A stretch of 64,000 nucleotides of DNA from Hortaea werneckii (taxonomy: Eukaryota; Ascomycota; Dothideomycetes; Mycosphaerellales; Teratosphaeriaceae), in contig JBAOKB010000079.1 of the NCBI GenBank assembly GCA_037044905.1, positions 1-64,000 of the forward strand, written 5' to 3'. Each line of letters opens with the position of its first letter. The first letter of the stretch is position 1. The position numbers and the translations under genes were made by a program. Below the pieces are notes generated by a model. That model ran no database searches, was not told where the DNA came from, and saw only the letters and a list, made by a program, of their open reading frames with translations. Positions 41,408 through 53,230 of the stretch are shown here, one piece after another.

Positions 41408-42577
41408 TTATGACTTATTAGCAGCGCCAGTATCAAAGTCACGAAGGAACCGCCACCGACCCTGCTCCTTCCAGCCCTTTGCCTTCCATCCATTAGCAGA
41501 CTTAGGGTAGAAATCCACAACGTCGAATAAACTCCCATCATGCGCAATCATCGCGAAGACATTCTCCTGCGCATCGTACTCCTCCCATTTATCTCTGCTT
41601 TCAATTACCAGCTTCGCGTCGTCGTGGAAATGTCCAACGGGATCCATGAAGGGCTCCGTGGCGCTCTTGCGGGGATGAAGAGCCTCGAAGAGTTCTCCGG
41701 GGCAGACAGGCGGGTTCGTAGAATACGGTTTCTCTAAGGGATTCGGCTGGATGTTGTCCGGGAGCGGCAACCATTTCGTCGGACGGAACTCACCACCGTG
41801 ATGCGCGATATCGCCGCCTAGGATCATGAACTCCGGCGGGTCGGCCGAGGTGCGCGCGAGTCCGCACATGTGTCCTGTGGCGTGCCCGGGGCTGTCGAGC
41901 AAGTAGAAGCTCCCATCGCCGTAGAGGTCGAGGGCGCGGAAAGGTCCCACGTTCAGCCCTCTGCTTTCGCCGTCGAAGTCGATCTCCCGCAGGTGACGGC
42001 CTTGCCAGGCACTCTCCGAGACGGGGGCTTCGGGGTTGGTAGGGTAGCCCTGAGGGAATTTGGCCTTGAAGCCGGGACCGACGATGAGGTCTGTCGAGCT
42101 GGGGAAGGTTGAGGGATCCCCTGTGTGATCCTGTTACGATACGGATTAGCCATTTAGGATTTCATGTTTTGTGAGAAATGAACGTACGAAGTGATAATGG
42201 CTCCAAACGATGCCACCAATCTTGTTCAAATCCTCCCCGTTCTCCTTGAGAATGGTGGCAACGTCTTTGTCCACTTTGATAGTGAAGCCACCATCTTTTG
42301 CGCTTTGGATCAGTCCCGCTGGTGCATTCTCCCAATCCTTACGAACTCCGAGGTCGAAGACAAGCTGATCGTACTTGCTAGGAGCTTCGGGGTTCTTATG
42401 TTTGATCAAAAAGCTATAGCAGGGCGCTTGAACGTAGTCATAGCCTGGGACCTGAGGCGACATGAATGCCGAGGTCGGGATGTGACCGACATGGCTGGTC
42501 GTGTCGATGATGGAGACGTCAACTGTGTGCTGTGATGATGGGATATTGAGCTGAGGCGCTGGTTCTGCGGAAGGCAT
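41408..42577 (-). CDS. Metallo-beta-lactamase-fold hydrolase (lactonase-like)
   Basis: Exons 42188-42577 and 41408-42130 on the minus strand, 370 residues. The zinc-binding HxHxDH is split by the intron: SHYHF is at the end of exon 1 and DHTGDPS at the start of exon 2. Later metal ligands are His in LLDSPGHATGHMCGL and Asp in ILGGDIAHHGGEF. VFDLGVRKDW is the family's second-strand motif. This layout is found in fungal AttM/AhlD-type lactonases and related hydrolases. There is no signal peptide, so it is probably cytosolic. The substrate is unknown and the neighbours do not form an obvious pathway. Confidence 0.88.
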
Positions 42578-43047
42578 TTTGTCGGAGTGTTGTGATTAAT
42601 CATGCGATACCATCGAAGCACCTTGATGGTCACCGAACTATTGTATATCTCCTGCGACCTTGGAACTTCGCGAAATCTTACTAATGCAATGGCTTACTGT
42701 AGCAGATGTATAGTGGCATCATGCTCGCACATGAAGTTCGCGTTGCCGAAAGCAATAAAAATGACGCAAGAGTGGATCCTCACAATGCACGCTTTAGTAG
42801 CTCACATCATCATTTTCCAAATGTGAGTGGCATCTCGAGGTCCACGAGAATATCGACGCAGCCAGAGAAAGGGACCTCCAATTTCGATGATAGTCTGGAA
42901 GCTCTATGCGACATGCCAACGTCGAACGACTGAAATGCACTATTTTTTGGACAAAAAAGACACGCTTCAGAACAGTCCTGCTGCAACATTACCTGTCGTT
43001 CATTTGAAGCAATACTATACAAAACTAAGAAAACATCGTTGTCCAGA
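42578..43047. other. Intergenic, no gene supported
   Basis: 470 bases that include the upstream region of the metallo-hydrolase and the 3' flank of the Thr/Val-rich gene. No repeat or RNA gene is seen. Confidence 0.45.
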
Positions 43048-44374
43048 TCATGCGAGATTCCCACCTCTGCTAGCACATGACTCCGAAGCCCCAGCCGGCG
43101 TCGAGGTCATTGTATTCGTTACGCTGCAGCATGGATAGTCAGCATCATTCGGTATCGCACTATCAATAAGCAGGGAGAACTTACGTGCTAGACCTTGTCC
43201 GGGTTACTGTCGTCGTAGCGAAAACTCGCTGAATCGTCACGGTACGTGTAGAGGCGGAAGCAGTTGCGGTGCGTCCTCCACTGCCTTGGCCATCGACCGA
43301 GGCAATGCCCGAAGTAATCGTACTCGTCGAGGAAACGGTTTCGGTGACCGTCTGTGTCTGTGTCGAACCCGTCTTCTCTACAGTGGAAGTCGCCACGTCT
43401 GAGGCTGTCACAGTGGTGGTTGCCTGGTCAGGAGCACGCTTCCTCAACCCACGAGCCAAACGCTCATGCCGTTCGCGTACGAAGGCCCGTTTGAGCTCCT
43501 CATCCGGCGACAGACCTTCGAGGATGGCTCTCTTGAACTGCAGCGAGGCTGGCCAGACCTCGTCTCGCTTGCCCAATGAGAAGAGGCCGATCAGGCCCTG
43601 TGTGATGTAGTTCGAGACAGTACCGACATCCTGGATAATGTCTCGGGCAACGTCATCCAGCTCGCCGAGAATCGTGGGCACGATCGAGGCCACGTTGTCC
43701 CGTACACGAGTTGGGCCCCCTTGAAGAGAGCACGAAGCCTCAACGGTTTTAGACACTGTCGAGACCTGCACGGTCTGCACTCGCTGGGTCAAGGTAACTA
43801 GGCCGCGGGTGGATGTGATTGTCGATGCCTTGGGCGTGATGGTCGTCCCTGGGGCTACATTCGCTGTCTGAGTGGACGAAGGTACGGTTGTGCTTTCGAT
43901 TTCTGTAGATGTCACTGTTTGATTCACCACAGGCGTGAAGGTGTTTGTAATCGTAACAGCATCGCTGACGGTGACCGTTTGCTGCGGTCCAACACTTAAG
44001 TGGAAGTCTCTCTCCTTCGCGATTGGGTCGCCGTCACCGTTGTTGCTGATGACTATGAGCGACCAGTCTCCAGTGTACAGCTCGCTCTTCGGCCATTGTG
44101 TGCAGTTGACGAGCTGAGGTGTGTTGTCTGGCAGCAATGGCGTGTCTGAGCACTGAGTCTGGTCTCCGTTCGGATCGACAAATATGTTGTTCGATGTGTC
44201 GTCCTGACAACCGTCGAACTCTTGTGACGCTGTGAAAAATTCCGAAGAATCGCTGTTCTGGAAGTAGCTCCCGCCGTTGGTGAAATCAATGCCGTATGAA
44301 TCGCATTGTTGTGCATTAGAAACATAGGGTAGCAAAAGCGCCAGCGCCACGCTTGGCAAAAGAAACGAAGACAT
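43048..44374 (-). CDS. Secreted Thr/Val/Ser-rich protein, function unknown
   Basis: Not recognised. Exons 43185-44374 and 43048-43123 give 421 residues; the intron (61 bases) has GTAAGT, a GCTGAC branch point and CTGCAG, and removes a TAG that would otherwise end the protein at 43181. A signal peptide fills residues 1-21 (VALALLLPYVSNA). Residues 22-130 form a cysteine-bearing domain (CDSYGIDFTNGGSYFQN, DGCQDDTSN, QCSDTPLLP, NCTQWP), which looks like a small extracellular module. From about 135 on there are many TVT, TST and TIT repeats, typical of O-mannosylated cell-wall or surface proteins, interrupted by a helical segment near 230-310 (VARDIIQDVGTVSNYI). No GPI signal is evident at the end. 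Confidence 0.75.
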
Positions 44375-45379
44375 ATTACGAGAGCGAATGACTGGTAATG
44401 GACAAGTAAGAAGATGAAAGTAGGAAGATCAATGTCGAAATAGGTCAGCTATGTACTGAGGACTGTGAACTCCCCGGGTACATGGGTGTTCATATCTCAC
44501 GGAGAACATGATACCCCAGAGCGAGCCAGTGCCGCTCCAGAGGCAGTGCGCGATCTAAAAACATCGATGAAACTGGGAGTTCGACCACTGTGGGTGAGAA
44601 AAGAAAAGAGGGTCCAGCCTACCGAGATCTGTAACCTTGGATCGAAGCCTATACTTTGAGATGGCAACACGGGTGACCCATTGACTTTGCCACCTGTTCA
44701 ATGCCGAACAAGACACTGTCGAGGGTGGGTTCGTAAGGACTATGCTTGGAAAAGAGGGAGGTACCCGATAGCGAAGTTGCGATAGCAGGTATGCACCAGC
44801 CGTCTGCTTGAGGAGACGGGAAGAATGGGTTCGTGGTGCCTCCAGAACCCGGCCGAGCTAACCGGGGGACGCCTAAAATATCAGCCAAACCTCTAAAAAT
44901 GTCCTCGGCTCCGTTGGGAAGGAACCATCAAGACGGAAGCATGAGGCAGCTACCGCAACGATGAGAGCGACGGGCGTGTCTAGATAGCGGGATGGAGACA
45001 CGACTTGCGACAACCGTTAAGCTCCCTTACTCGAGTCCAAACCCCAAACACTAGCGTTATGTATTCGAGGTCGCAAAATCAGGAGCGATCTCTTCATGGC
45101 GGACTTGGTCGTGAGCCGTCGTAGCCGATTCGCAACCGGAGTATAGGGACGCTCAGTTGAACTTCATGGCGACCATGGGCAAAAGGTGAGCGAGGCGGTA
45201 CAGGAGGGATAGAAGATGTAGAGAGTCGCGAGGATAATAATAATCCCCTGGAGCGGAGGTAGGAGGTAGCATAGCGCGGGCCTGCGGCCCGAAGCGTGAT
45301 CTGCGAGGGGATAGAGGGTTGAGAGTATGGAGGGGCTCAGGCAAGTTACCTACAGTGACTGGTGGAAAGTTTTCGTACC
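44375..45379. other. Intergenic boundary between host genes and the transposon block
   Basis: About 1 kb with ordinary base composition and no supported gene. From about 45380 the sequence becomes A/T- and TA-rich. Confidence 0.45.
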
Positions 45380-45839
45380 GAGGTCTTAGCAAGCTTTAGC
45401 TTTATGAGTGTTGATCTTTAAGAGGTTACTATTTAGTTATTTTTAAAGCTTTTGTTGCAGCAATCGAAGTAGTAGATAGCGCGTCGATTAAGCTTTAATT
45501 TAGTATATTAGATCTATCTAGTACTTTGTATACTATCTACTAGCGTCGATTATAGCTTAAAGCCGTAATCTTATACTCTTATAGCACCCCTTTACTACAG
45601 AGTCCTTTATTAAAGCCTACGCTTAAGGTAGCGCCTCTTTAAGAGCCTAGCGTTATTGTTTAGGCCTACGAAGGTCTTTAAGGTATAGTACTACTTTATA
45701 GAGAGCCTCTTTAAGTCGAGGCTATACGTACTCTATAGGGTTAAGGTTAGGGCTATAGGGTAGCTAGTTAATTAATAGGTTAATGCCCTATAAATAGATC
45801 TAGTTAACCGTACGACGTACTATATAGATAGGTACGTTA
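45380..45839 (-). pseudogene. RIP-degraded Tc1/mariner transposase, C-terminal half
   Basis: The minus strand still reads NVPIYIVRRTVN near 45835-45800 and LPYSPNLNPIEYV followed by PRLKEALYK near 45760-45700. These match the second Asp region (DNAPIH) and the PPYSPDLNPIEHVW block with the third acidic residue of Tc1/mariner DDE transposases. Stops replace Trp and Gln codons, as expected from C-to-T mutation. The first half of the same gene is at 52740-53148 on the opposite strand. The outer end of the element was not located. Confidence 0.8.
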
Positions 45840-45941
45840 TATTGCGACCCTACGAAGTAGTATTACGGCTTTAAAGCTCTTTAGAACAAATATATTAAGA
45901 CAACTAGGTTATAGGTTAACTAATTATAACAAGGCTATTAG
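45840..45941 (-). mobile_element. Old RIP-degraded solo LTR, inner-end fragment
   Basis: TATTGCGACCC at 45840 and the following 100 bases align to the first 100 bases of the intact LTRs, with many G-to-A and C-to-T changes. It is preceded by CGTTA (45835-45839), the complement of the TAACG/CAACG target duplication. It ends in ATTAG (45937-45941), where element E1 inserted. Its other part is at 53149-53230 and 59987-60212. Confidence 0.85.
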
Positions 45942-46343
45942 TGTTGCGACCCTACGAAGTAGTGTCACGGATTTAGAGCTCGTTGGAACAGATGTGTCAA
46001 GACAACTGGGTTGTGGGATAACTAATTGTGACAAGGCTGTTAGTTCTCTACCTAACAGTCGGATTGCAACATGAGTTGAACACACGAACTCCTAACGAGA
46101 AACATGCCTAGTTATATACATAAGAGATTCGTGTCTTCATGCAATAGTTCGCTAGGTCGCTTAGCGGTCCGGCGCTCCAAGGTCGCCGGGTCGCTCGTCG
46201 ACCGGTCGGCCTCTTGCATATATGCAGTGGTTCGCCTGCCAAGGCAGCGCTCTCCTGCATACTAATTACGTGACCTTTCCTTGCTCCAGTCCTTACTAGC
46301 CAATCGCTTCGGGTTCGAGCGTCCCGTGACCGTGTTCGTAACA
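45942..46343 (-). repeat. E1 3' LTR (subfamily A, 402 bases)
   Basis: Begins TGTTGCGACC and ends GTTCGTAACA. The centre carries the subfamily A sequence (TCGCTAGGTCGCTTAGCGG) that differs wholly from that of E2. Its inner edge is followed by CTATCCCTCTTCC, a purine-rich tract on the element's strand. Confidence 0.93.
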
Positions 46344-46441
46344 CTATCCCTCTTCCAGTCTAGCTTCGTCCCTGAAGCTTATGATGTCGCGATCCCCGCG
46401 ATTCTTAGTTTCCGTAGTTTGGTCCACCTTGTTCTCATAAG

Positions 46442-46951
46442 ATGTCGTCTTCTTTAGAGGTTTCTCTTTCTAAGACAAAGCGCTTGCGTCTTGCGAACGA
46501 AATCGAAAGAAACGGTCGCCCAGTATTCTTTCCGTGCGAACGCTGTTCTTTGCACAACCATCTTTGTATCGCCATGTCTAACTCATCCAACCTCCGGTGC
46601 TCCGAGTGCGTGCGGCAGGGCAAGAAATGTGTGAACATGTCTTGGGAGTCCCTTGACAAGACTCGAGAGGAGTACTAGCGCAAGGTCGACGAGGACGAGG
46701 AACTGCTGGCCGTCGTAATGGCTCGGTTGATGCGAAACAAGAAGATTCTTCGTTAAGCTAAGGGTCGGGCGGCTCGGAAGGCCGAATGTCTTGCGTCGGA
46801 AATGGAGGCTAAAGGTGCCTTCGAAACTAATAACTGTCCTGCGGCGGCTGCTACCATGGGTCTTACTCCTTTAATGATGGAAACGCTCGGAAACATGGAT
46901 CAATCCGTTAACTTTTCCGGCGGTACTAGCGTAGCATCTTCGGGCAGTTAA
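46442..46951 (+). pseudogene. Antisense Zn2Cys6-like ORF in E1, two stop codons
   Basis: Opposite in strand to pol and next to the 3' LTR. The frame of 169 codons to the TAA at 46949 contains TAG at 46676 and an internal TAA near 46754, both explainable by RIP of CAG or CAA. It keeps CERCSLHNHLC and CSECVRQGKKC, i.e. two C-x2-C-x6-C halves ten residues apart. It is clearly related in pattern, but little in sequence, to the intact ORF of E2 at 53702. Confidence 0.8.
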
Positions 46952-49900
46952 GATTGGTAAGTGGTTCCCATGTGTTTTCCTCACTAGGATACCCCTTCCA
47001 TTTAATAAGGTATCGCTAACTTTTCTTGTCGTAGTCTACGATCCTTTCGACTTCGTACTCGTCGTCTTCTTGTTCCTAGTAATGGAACGTTGTTTGTAGC
47101 GTGGCGTCGGGGTGTGCGGGTTCCAATAAGGATACATGGAATACTGGATGGATCTTGGCGTCTAGTGGAAGTTTAAGTCGGTAGCTAACTGCTCCTTTCT
47201 GTTCGGCAATCAAAAATGGTCCGACCTTAACATGATCCAGTTTCTTTGTTTTCCGCTTTGTCTTTAGGTTCTTCGTTAGAAGGTATACCTTATCCCCCTT
47301 CCTAAGCTGAGGTGCCAATTTTGATTCCTTGAATCGCTGCTTCTATATTCGCTGTTGCGAATGTCGGATTGCATCTTGGGCAGTCTTGTGTGCCTTTTGC
47401 AATTCTCCTGCCATAAGTATGGCTCTGTCGGCTCTTACTAACGTCCTTGGTTCCATGAATAAATTGGGCGTCTTTCCGTAGTTGAGGAAAAATGGCGTTT
47501 GTCGTGTTGTCTCCGACGCATTATTGTTTAATGCTAGTTGTGCCATTGGTAGTAGTGCAACCCAATTATCTTGTGCGTAGTTGACGTAGTGCCGTAAATA
47601 TGTTTCGAGTGACTGATTTGTCCTTTTAGTCTAACCATCCGTCTCTAGGTGGAATGCTGTCGATAGCTTGTGTTTTATTCCAATTTGTCCCATGAGCGAT
47701 TTCCAGAAGTTTGATGTAAACAGCTTATCTCTGTCGGTGATAAAGCTTTCTGGAATTCCATGATGTCTAATTAGCCTGTCCAGTATGAGGTGTGCGAGTT
47801 CCATGGCTGTCATTAATTCTTCGCATGGTACGAAGTGTGCATACTTGGTCAAAGTGTCTACCATGACAAGTATTGAATCATAAATGACTCCTGTGGCTGG
47901 GTCCTTGGATGCTGGCAACTTCGTGATGAAGTCCATCGTAACCTCTCTCCATGGCGTGTCCGACGGTTCTCGGAACTGGAGATTGCCATACTTTGCATGT
48001 CGTGATGCCTTGTTCTTTTGGCAACTGTCGCATTGTTTAATGTAATCGGTAACCTTCTTTCGCATCTGTGGAAAGGCAAAGTTCCGTCTAATCAAGTCGA
48101 TCGTTCTCGTTATTCCTAGGTGTCCTGTGGTTCGGCTATCATGGTGGTCTTTGATACATTCGTATTCCTTTTCTGGTGGAACTTGGTACTTCCCATGTTC
48201 GATGGGGAACTCTTCTTGTTCATCTCGTAGAACTCGGAGTATGTGGTTAAACTCCTGTGTGTTCGTAGTAAGGCTCCCGTCTCTGTTAACTTTAAGCATT
48301 GCTTTTGGGTTTTGCTCTTTTCCTTCCATGTAGTCGCTTCGTCTGCTTAGCGCATCTGCGCGCCCATTGTCTTTTCCTGGCGTATACTAGATATCGAACT
48401 TGTATTGTCCGAGTAGCTCTAACCATCTACACTGTCGACGCGATAGATCCTTGGTAGTTGTGAAGTATTAAAGGTTCTTGTGGTCGGTGTATATCGTCAG
48501 TCCTGTAGCTCCTTCACAGTAAACTCTCTAGTGTCGCAATGCTGCAACAATCGCTAACAGTTCTTTGTCATAAATCTCGTAGTTCTGTTCCGCTAGCGTC
48601 ATCTTTCTCGAGTAATACGTCACTGGGTGTCTCTTGCCATCATGTTCTTAAGTAAGGCAAGCACCTATCGCTAAGTCGGATGCGTCGGTTTCGACTTGTA
48701 CTAGTTTCTTGGTGTCGAATAGCATAAGTGTTGGTGACTATATGCATGCTTGCTTAAGTTGCTGGAATGCCTTTTCTTGCTTATCCGTCCACATGAATTT
48801 GGTGTCTTTCTTCGTAAGACTTGTAAGTGGGATTGCAAGCTTGGAGTATCCTTCGACAAACTTCCTGTTGTAGTTTGCGAGTCCTAAGAAGGCTTGGATA
48901 TCCTTAACTGTCTTTGGCGTTGGCTATTCCTCGATGGATTGTACTTTCTTCGGGTCCATCTTGATTCTAGTAGTGCTAATGATGAATCCTAGGAATTCGA
49001 TTTCCTTCCTGTAGAATTCACATTTCTCGGGTACGGTCTTAAAGTCCACTGTGCTAAGTCGTTCTAGCACTGCTTGTACGTCTTTAGTATGTTGTTCTCG
49101 GCTTCCTCGGGTAAAGATTAAGATGTCGTCGACGTATGCTATAACGGTGATGTCCAGTAAGTCTCGTAGTACATCATTAACGAGCTGCTAACATGTCGCT
49201 AGGGCGTTCGTAAGTCCCATTGGCATGACTCGAAATTGGTAGAGTCCGTAGCGTGTCCTAAAAGCTGTCTTCCATTCTTCTCCCTTAGCCATTCGTACTG
49301 CGTAGAATGCGTCTCGTAGATCGATCTTTAAGTACCAGTTTGCTCCGGTAAGTCGATCCTGCATTTCTTCGATGTTGGGTAGTGGATATCGGTTTTTGAC
49401 CGTGACTTCGTTGAGTCGTCGATAGTCGATTACCATTCGTAGTTTTCCTCCTTTCTTTGGAACGAACATTGCTAGTGAAGCGGCTAGCGATTGGGATTTC
49501 TCTATCCATCCCTTGTCGCTCTTCTCTTTTAGCCATCGTCGTTGCTCTTCGAGCTCTTTTTCGGATAACCTGTATAGTGGCCCCCATAGTGGATCTTTGC
49601 CGGGCTGAAGTTGTATTCGGTGATCCCATGGTTAATGTCTAGGTAAGGCGGCTAATCCTTCCTCTTCCTGGAAGAGCGGTTTCCATATCTTAAACTCTTT
49701 AGGGATCTCTAGAGGTGCGTTAGTTCTCCCTTTATCTCTCACCTTATAACCTGGCTGGGCTAGCTTAGTGTCTGTGGAGACCATCTCCTTGCCGTTTCTA
49801 TCGGAGTATGTTATCGGTTGACGTTCTAATTCACAGAACTGTCTTTCCTCATCTACCATCGCACGCTGTCGATGCGTAGGGTGGATGTCGGTAACGCAAC

Positions 49901-50373
49901 CGCATCGCTCAAACTTGAGTACTCTTTTCCTCCAATCTATCAGAGGGTTGTGCTTTTCCAACCAAGGTGTCCCCATCACGATGTCGTGACTAGCCATGTC
50001 AACGATATCTAGGCTAACAGTCTCGTGGTGCTGTTGGATAGCTAGGACTAGCGGCATTGTTTCGCTGTCCACTTCGGATAGAGATGATCCATCTGCGACC
50101 ATCAATTCGTATCCGCCGTCTTTCTTTCGTCGGGTAGCGATCCCGTTTCGCTAGACAAAGCTGGTCGATATAAAGTTTCCGCTAGCTCCGGAATCGATTA
50201 TAGCTTGTGTTGCGTGTCCATTGACAATGCATTTGGTACGGAATACCGGTGCTGCTAATGCTGTAGGAGCTTCGATAATGTTTACTTCCTAGCGACTGCT
50301 CCTGTCGGCAGGGATCCTTCGTTTTTTAAATAGTATCCTAGCGAGTTAGCGTCTTCGAGACAGATCTCCCAAT
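46926..50373 (-). pseudogene. E1 pol, disrupted by RIP
   Basis: Homologous along its length to the E2 pol frame (protease, reverse transcriptase, RNase H, integrase, chromodomain). Open pieces are recognisable at 49188-49469 (MFVPKKGGKLRMVIDYRRL) and 47631-48329 (integrase). Stops arise where Trp or Gln codons are changed to TAG or TAA. Ends are set by alignment with E2 and are approximate. Confidence 0.85.
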
Positions 50374-52299
50374 TAAGGGGTCCATGTCGTGGGCCTAGGA
50401 TAACCTTTCCTTGTGTCACTAATACCTTGATTTGTCCTTCGACAGTGGCTTTGACGTGCCCTAGTATTATGTTTCTCTATATTAGTAGTTGCACTAGTAG
50501 TCCTATAGGCTTTAGTTCCTATTGCTTCGTGGACTCGGTTAACTTGTGTCGCATTGCCTCCAACGATATGAGGTCTTCTTAATAAGCTTCCTGGATTCGG
50601 TGTAGTTCATGAAGTCGTGCCTTAATGATCTGGATTCGTTCTCTAACGCTTCTGGGAATGTGGATTCCATCGGGCGTTATATAGCTTCCATTAGGTTGGA
50701 ATGTGCTTCTAATCGGTGGTCGTTCTTGCACGTATGCTGCTGCATCGTAATCGACGTTGACAAGTCGATAGTTCCAGAACATTGCTCTAATTCGGTTGAG
50801 CATGTTGTCGAACTCGATCGGGTAAAGTCGTCGTTTCCCTTGGATCTTGGGGAATACAGTCTCGAGTTGATGCATAATAAAGATCATTATCCTTTTAATG
50901 GGTTCAGATCCTTGAATGGTGAATGTCGATATTTTAAGGTCGTCTGGCTCTTCGTCATCTGTATATTCTTCCTCTAATGAACTACCGTCCTACGCTGCTA
51001 TCATCTACGCTATCATTTGTAGTTGTTCCAGGTTTGGTCCCGTAAGTTCCGGTTCGGGGTCGTTATTTTGTGGAGATTCTTCTTCCTCTAGCAGTTCTTC
51101 TTCCTGCTCAGGGGGTGTGTTTTCTTGCAGAGTTGCGTCCTCCCAATTGAATGGTGGTGGAGACCTTCCTCTCTGGGAATTTCCTAAGTCTCTCATCTGC
51201 TATAGCGGCTGGCCTCGTATCATCACGTTAAATTCCATCCTAGCCTTGCGTGGCTTCTTGGGATAGTGACCACTTGCTTGCTTGTCTAATTCGTGGGTCT
51301 TGCAATAGTCGTCGTAGCAACCCGTCCAATGCACAGCCTTATGGTCTGGTTCCGTCTTTGGTTCCTCAACGAGTTTTTGATACATCGTAGGCGCCTCGTC
51401 CATCGTTTGCTTCGTCGATGGGTTCCTTTACTAGCATCATGTTGAGTTGCTCCTGCGGTCGCACCTTTCGTCCGCGGCAATCTCGTGCGTAATGCCCTAT
51501 CTTGTGGCAATTGTAGCACTCCGGTCCTTCTCGTTTCTTTCCTCTGTTGCTGTTCCCTTGGAACTTCCCTTTACCCTTGGCTCCGTGCATGCCTTTTCCT
51601 TTCGGCTTGCGTTGGATGATATCCAATTCCATGGCATCAGGATCGCGACGAGACCCTCTAGTCTAGCTGGTAGAGTTGTAGCCAGATCGTCCGCGATACT
51701 GTCCATTGTGGCGTTTTTCCATCTTTCTCTCGTAAAGCCTATCGTCAATTTCGATAGCATCTTGAATCATTAGTTCGAGAGTGTCGTGAGATGCACCTAA
51801 GCGCATGAGTTCATCCTTGACGTCGTCCTTGAGTCCAGTGTAATACATAGTAAGTAAGGCTTGGTCATCCTAACTAGTCTTGCCTGAATACTCCCTGAAC
51901 TTGGCGGTGTATTGCGAAGTAGACGTCTTCTGTTTCAGGTGTTGGATGACTCGGATGGCGACTTGTTTTTCGTTACTCAACCCATAAATGTTTCGAATGG
52001 CTTTAACATAGTTGTCCCAGCTGTTAAAGATTCCTTCGGTGTCGATGTTCTAGTGCAAGACTTCGTGCAGTCTGGGTCAAATCCATTGTTGGACTTGTCC
52101 CCTAAGATAAGAGGATGCAAGTAGAGTCTTCTTGGGGTCCTAAGTAATATTTTCGAAACGAAAGTAAAGTGCCATTTGGTTTAGCTAATCGTTAAGCTTC
52201 GATCGATCGCCATAGTAGTAGTCCGGTTTGGCGACTTTGATATTGTTGTCGTTGGTACGCTGCTGAACGCTAGTGTCTCGGTTCTCGGATGGAGCCATT
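50282..52299 (-). pseudogene. E1 gag, disrupted by RIP
   Basis: Starts at the ATG equivalent to that of E2 (MAPSENRDTSVQQ) and ends at the equivalent TAA. The zinc knuckle CYNCHKIGHYARDC is intact at about 51490-51530. Several in-frame stops and a one-base insertion in a T run near 51375 break the frame. Confidence 0.87.
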
Positions 52300-52337
52300 G
52301 TTGTCTAAGGTACAAAGTTCCTTGAGGGTGTTTAAAG

Positions 52338-52739
52338 TGTTGCGACCCTACGAAGTAGTGTCACGGATTTAGAGCTCGTTGGAACAGATGTGTCAAGACA
52401 ACTAGGTTGTGGGATAACTAATTGTAACAAGGCTGTTGGTTCTCTACCTAACAGTCGGATTGCAACATGAGTTGAACACACGAACTCCTAACGAGAAACA
52501 TGCCTAGTTATATACATAAGAGATTCGTGTCTTCATGCAATAGTTCGCTGGGTCGCTTAGCGGTCCGGCGCTCCAAGGTCGCCGGGTCGCTCGTCGACCG
52601 GTCGGCCTCTTGCATATATGCAGTAGTTCGCCTGCCAAGGCAGCGCTCTCCTGCATACTGATCACGTGACCTTTCCTTGCTCCAGTCCTTACTGGCCAAT
52701 CGCTTCGGGTTCGAGCGTCCCGTGACCGTGTTCGTAACA
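52338..52739 (-). repeat. E1 5' LTR (subfamily A, 402 bases)
   Basis: Differs from the other E1 LTR only at scattered G/A and C/T transitions. It is followed by CTAGA at 52740-52744 and then by mariner sequence. Confidence 0.93.
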
Positions 52740-53148
52740 CTAGATTATTAGCGCTATAAAGCCCGCCCTACCCTTACGCCGGCTATAGCGAGGTAGAGAC
52801 TCGATTTTGCGCGTTAGAACCTTAATAGAGACTAGTTAGTAGTACTGTTTAGTAATAAGTATAGCGTTAAGCTTAGGGCTAGCAAAAAGTAGTAGTAGGC
52901 CTTTAGATATTTATATAAGAGGTACGCTACGAATAGAGTATCGACCTATAACAAAAGTAAGGGCCCTCGTATAATAGTATAGGCAGCAATTAGTACCTCT
53001 CTTAGCTAAATAGGCCGAACAGAGCTTATAGTTATAAATCGAGACAATAGAGCGTACTATAGAGGCTTTACTACCGATTTATACCTCGAAGCACTCTAAG
53101 AAGGCCTTATACTAGTCTATAAAGGTTAAGTACTATAGTAAGACAACG
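52740..53148 (+). pseudogene. RIP-degraded Tc1/mariner transposase, N-terminal and central part
   Basis: The plus strand reads fragments such as KGPRIIV-stop-AAIS near 52960-53000, the position of the KVMVWGAIS block of Tc1/mariner transposases. It ends AAGACAACG at 53148, which is the QDN of the QDNAPIH motif. The next residues of that motif occur only at 45835 on the minus strand, so the two pieces were once one gene. The sequence is strongly TA-rich. Confidence 0.78.
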
Positions 53149-53230
53149 TGTTACGAACACGTAAAATAGGGAATTTAATTAGATAGGATAGGATAGACGC
53201 TAGCGGAATAGACATAGCTAAGCGGAGTCG
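53149..53230 (-). mobile_element. Old RIP-degraded solo LTR, outer part before E2
   Basis: TGTTACGAACACGT at 53149 starts an 82-base stretch that aligns to the outer end of subfamily B LTRs with many transitions. CAACG at 53144-53148 is its target duplication. E2 interrupts it at AGTCG. Confidence 0.85.

Larger units (their letters stand above)
45942..52739 (-). mobile_element. E1: RIP-damaged Ty3/gypsy chromodomain retrotransposon
   Basis: 6,798 bases bounded by 402-base LTRs (TGTTGCGACC...GTTCGTAACA). The coding strand is minus. Compared with intact E2, CA and TG dinucleotides are frequently TA, giving stops throughout gag and pol. The left flank is ATTAG and the right flank CTAGA, so the ends do not carry matching target duplications. 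Internal homology to E2 covers gag and pol, but the 3' end and the LTR centre belong to a different subfamily. Confidence 0.92.
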
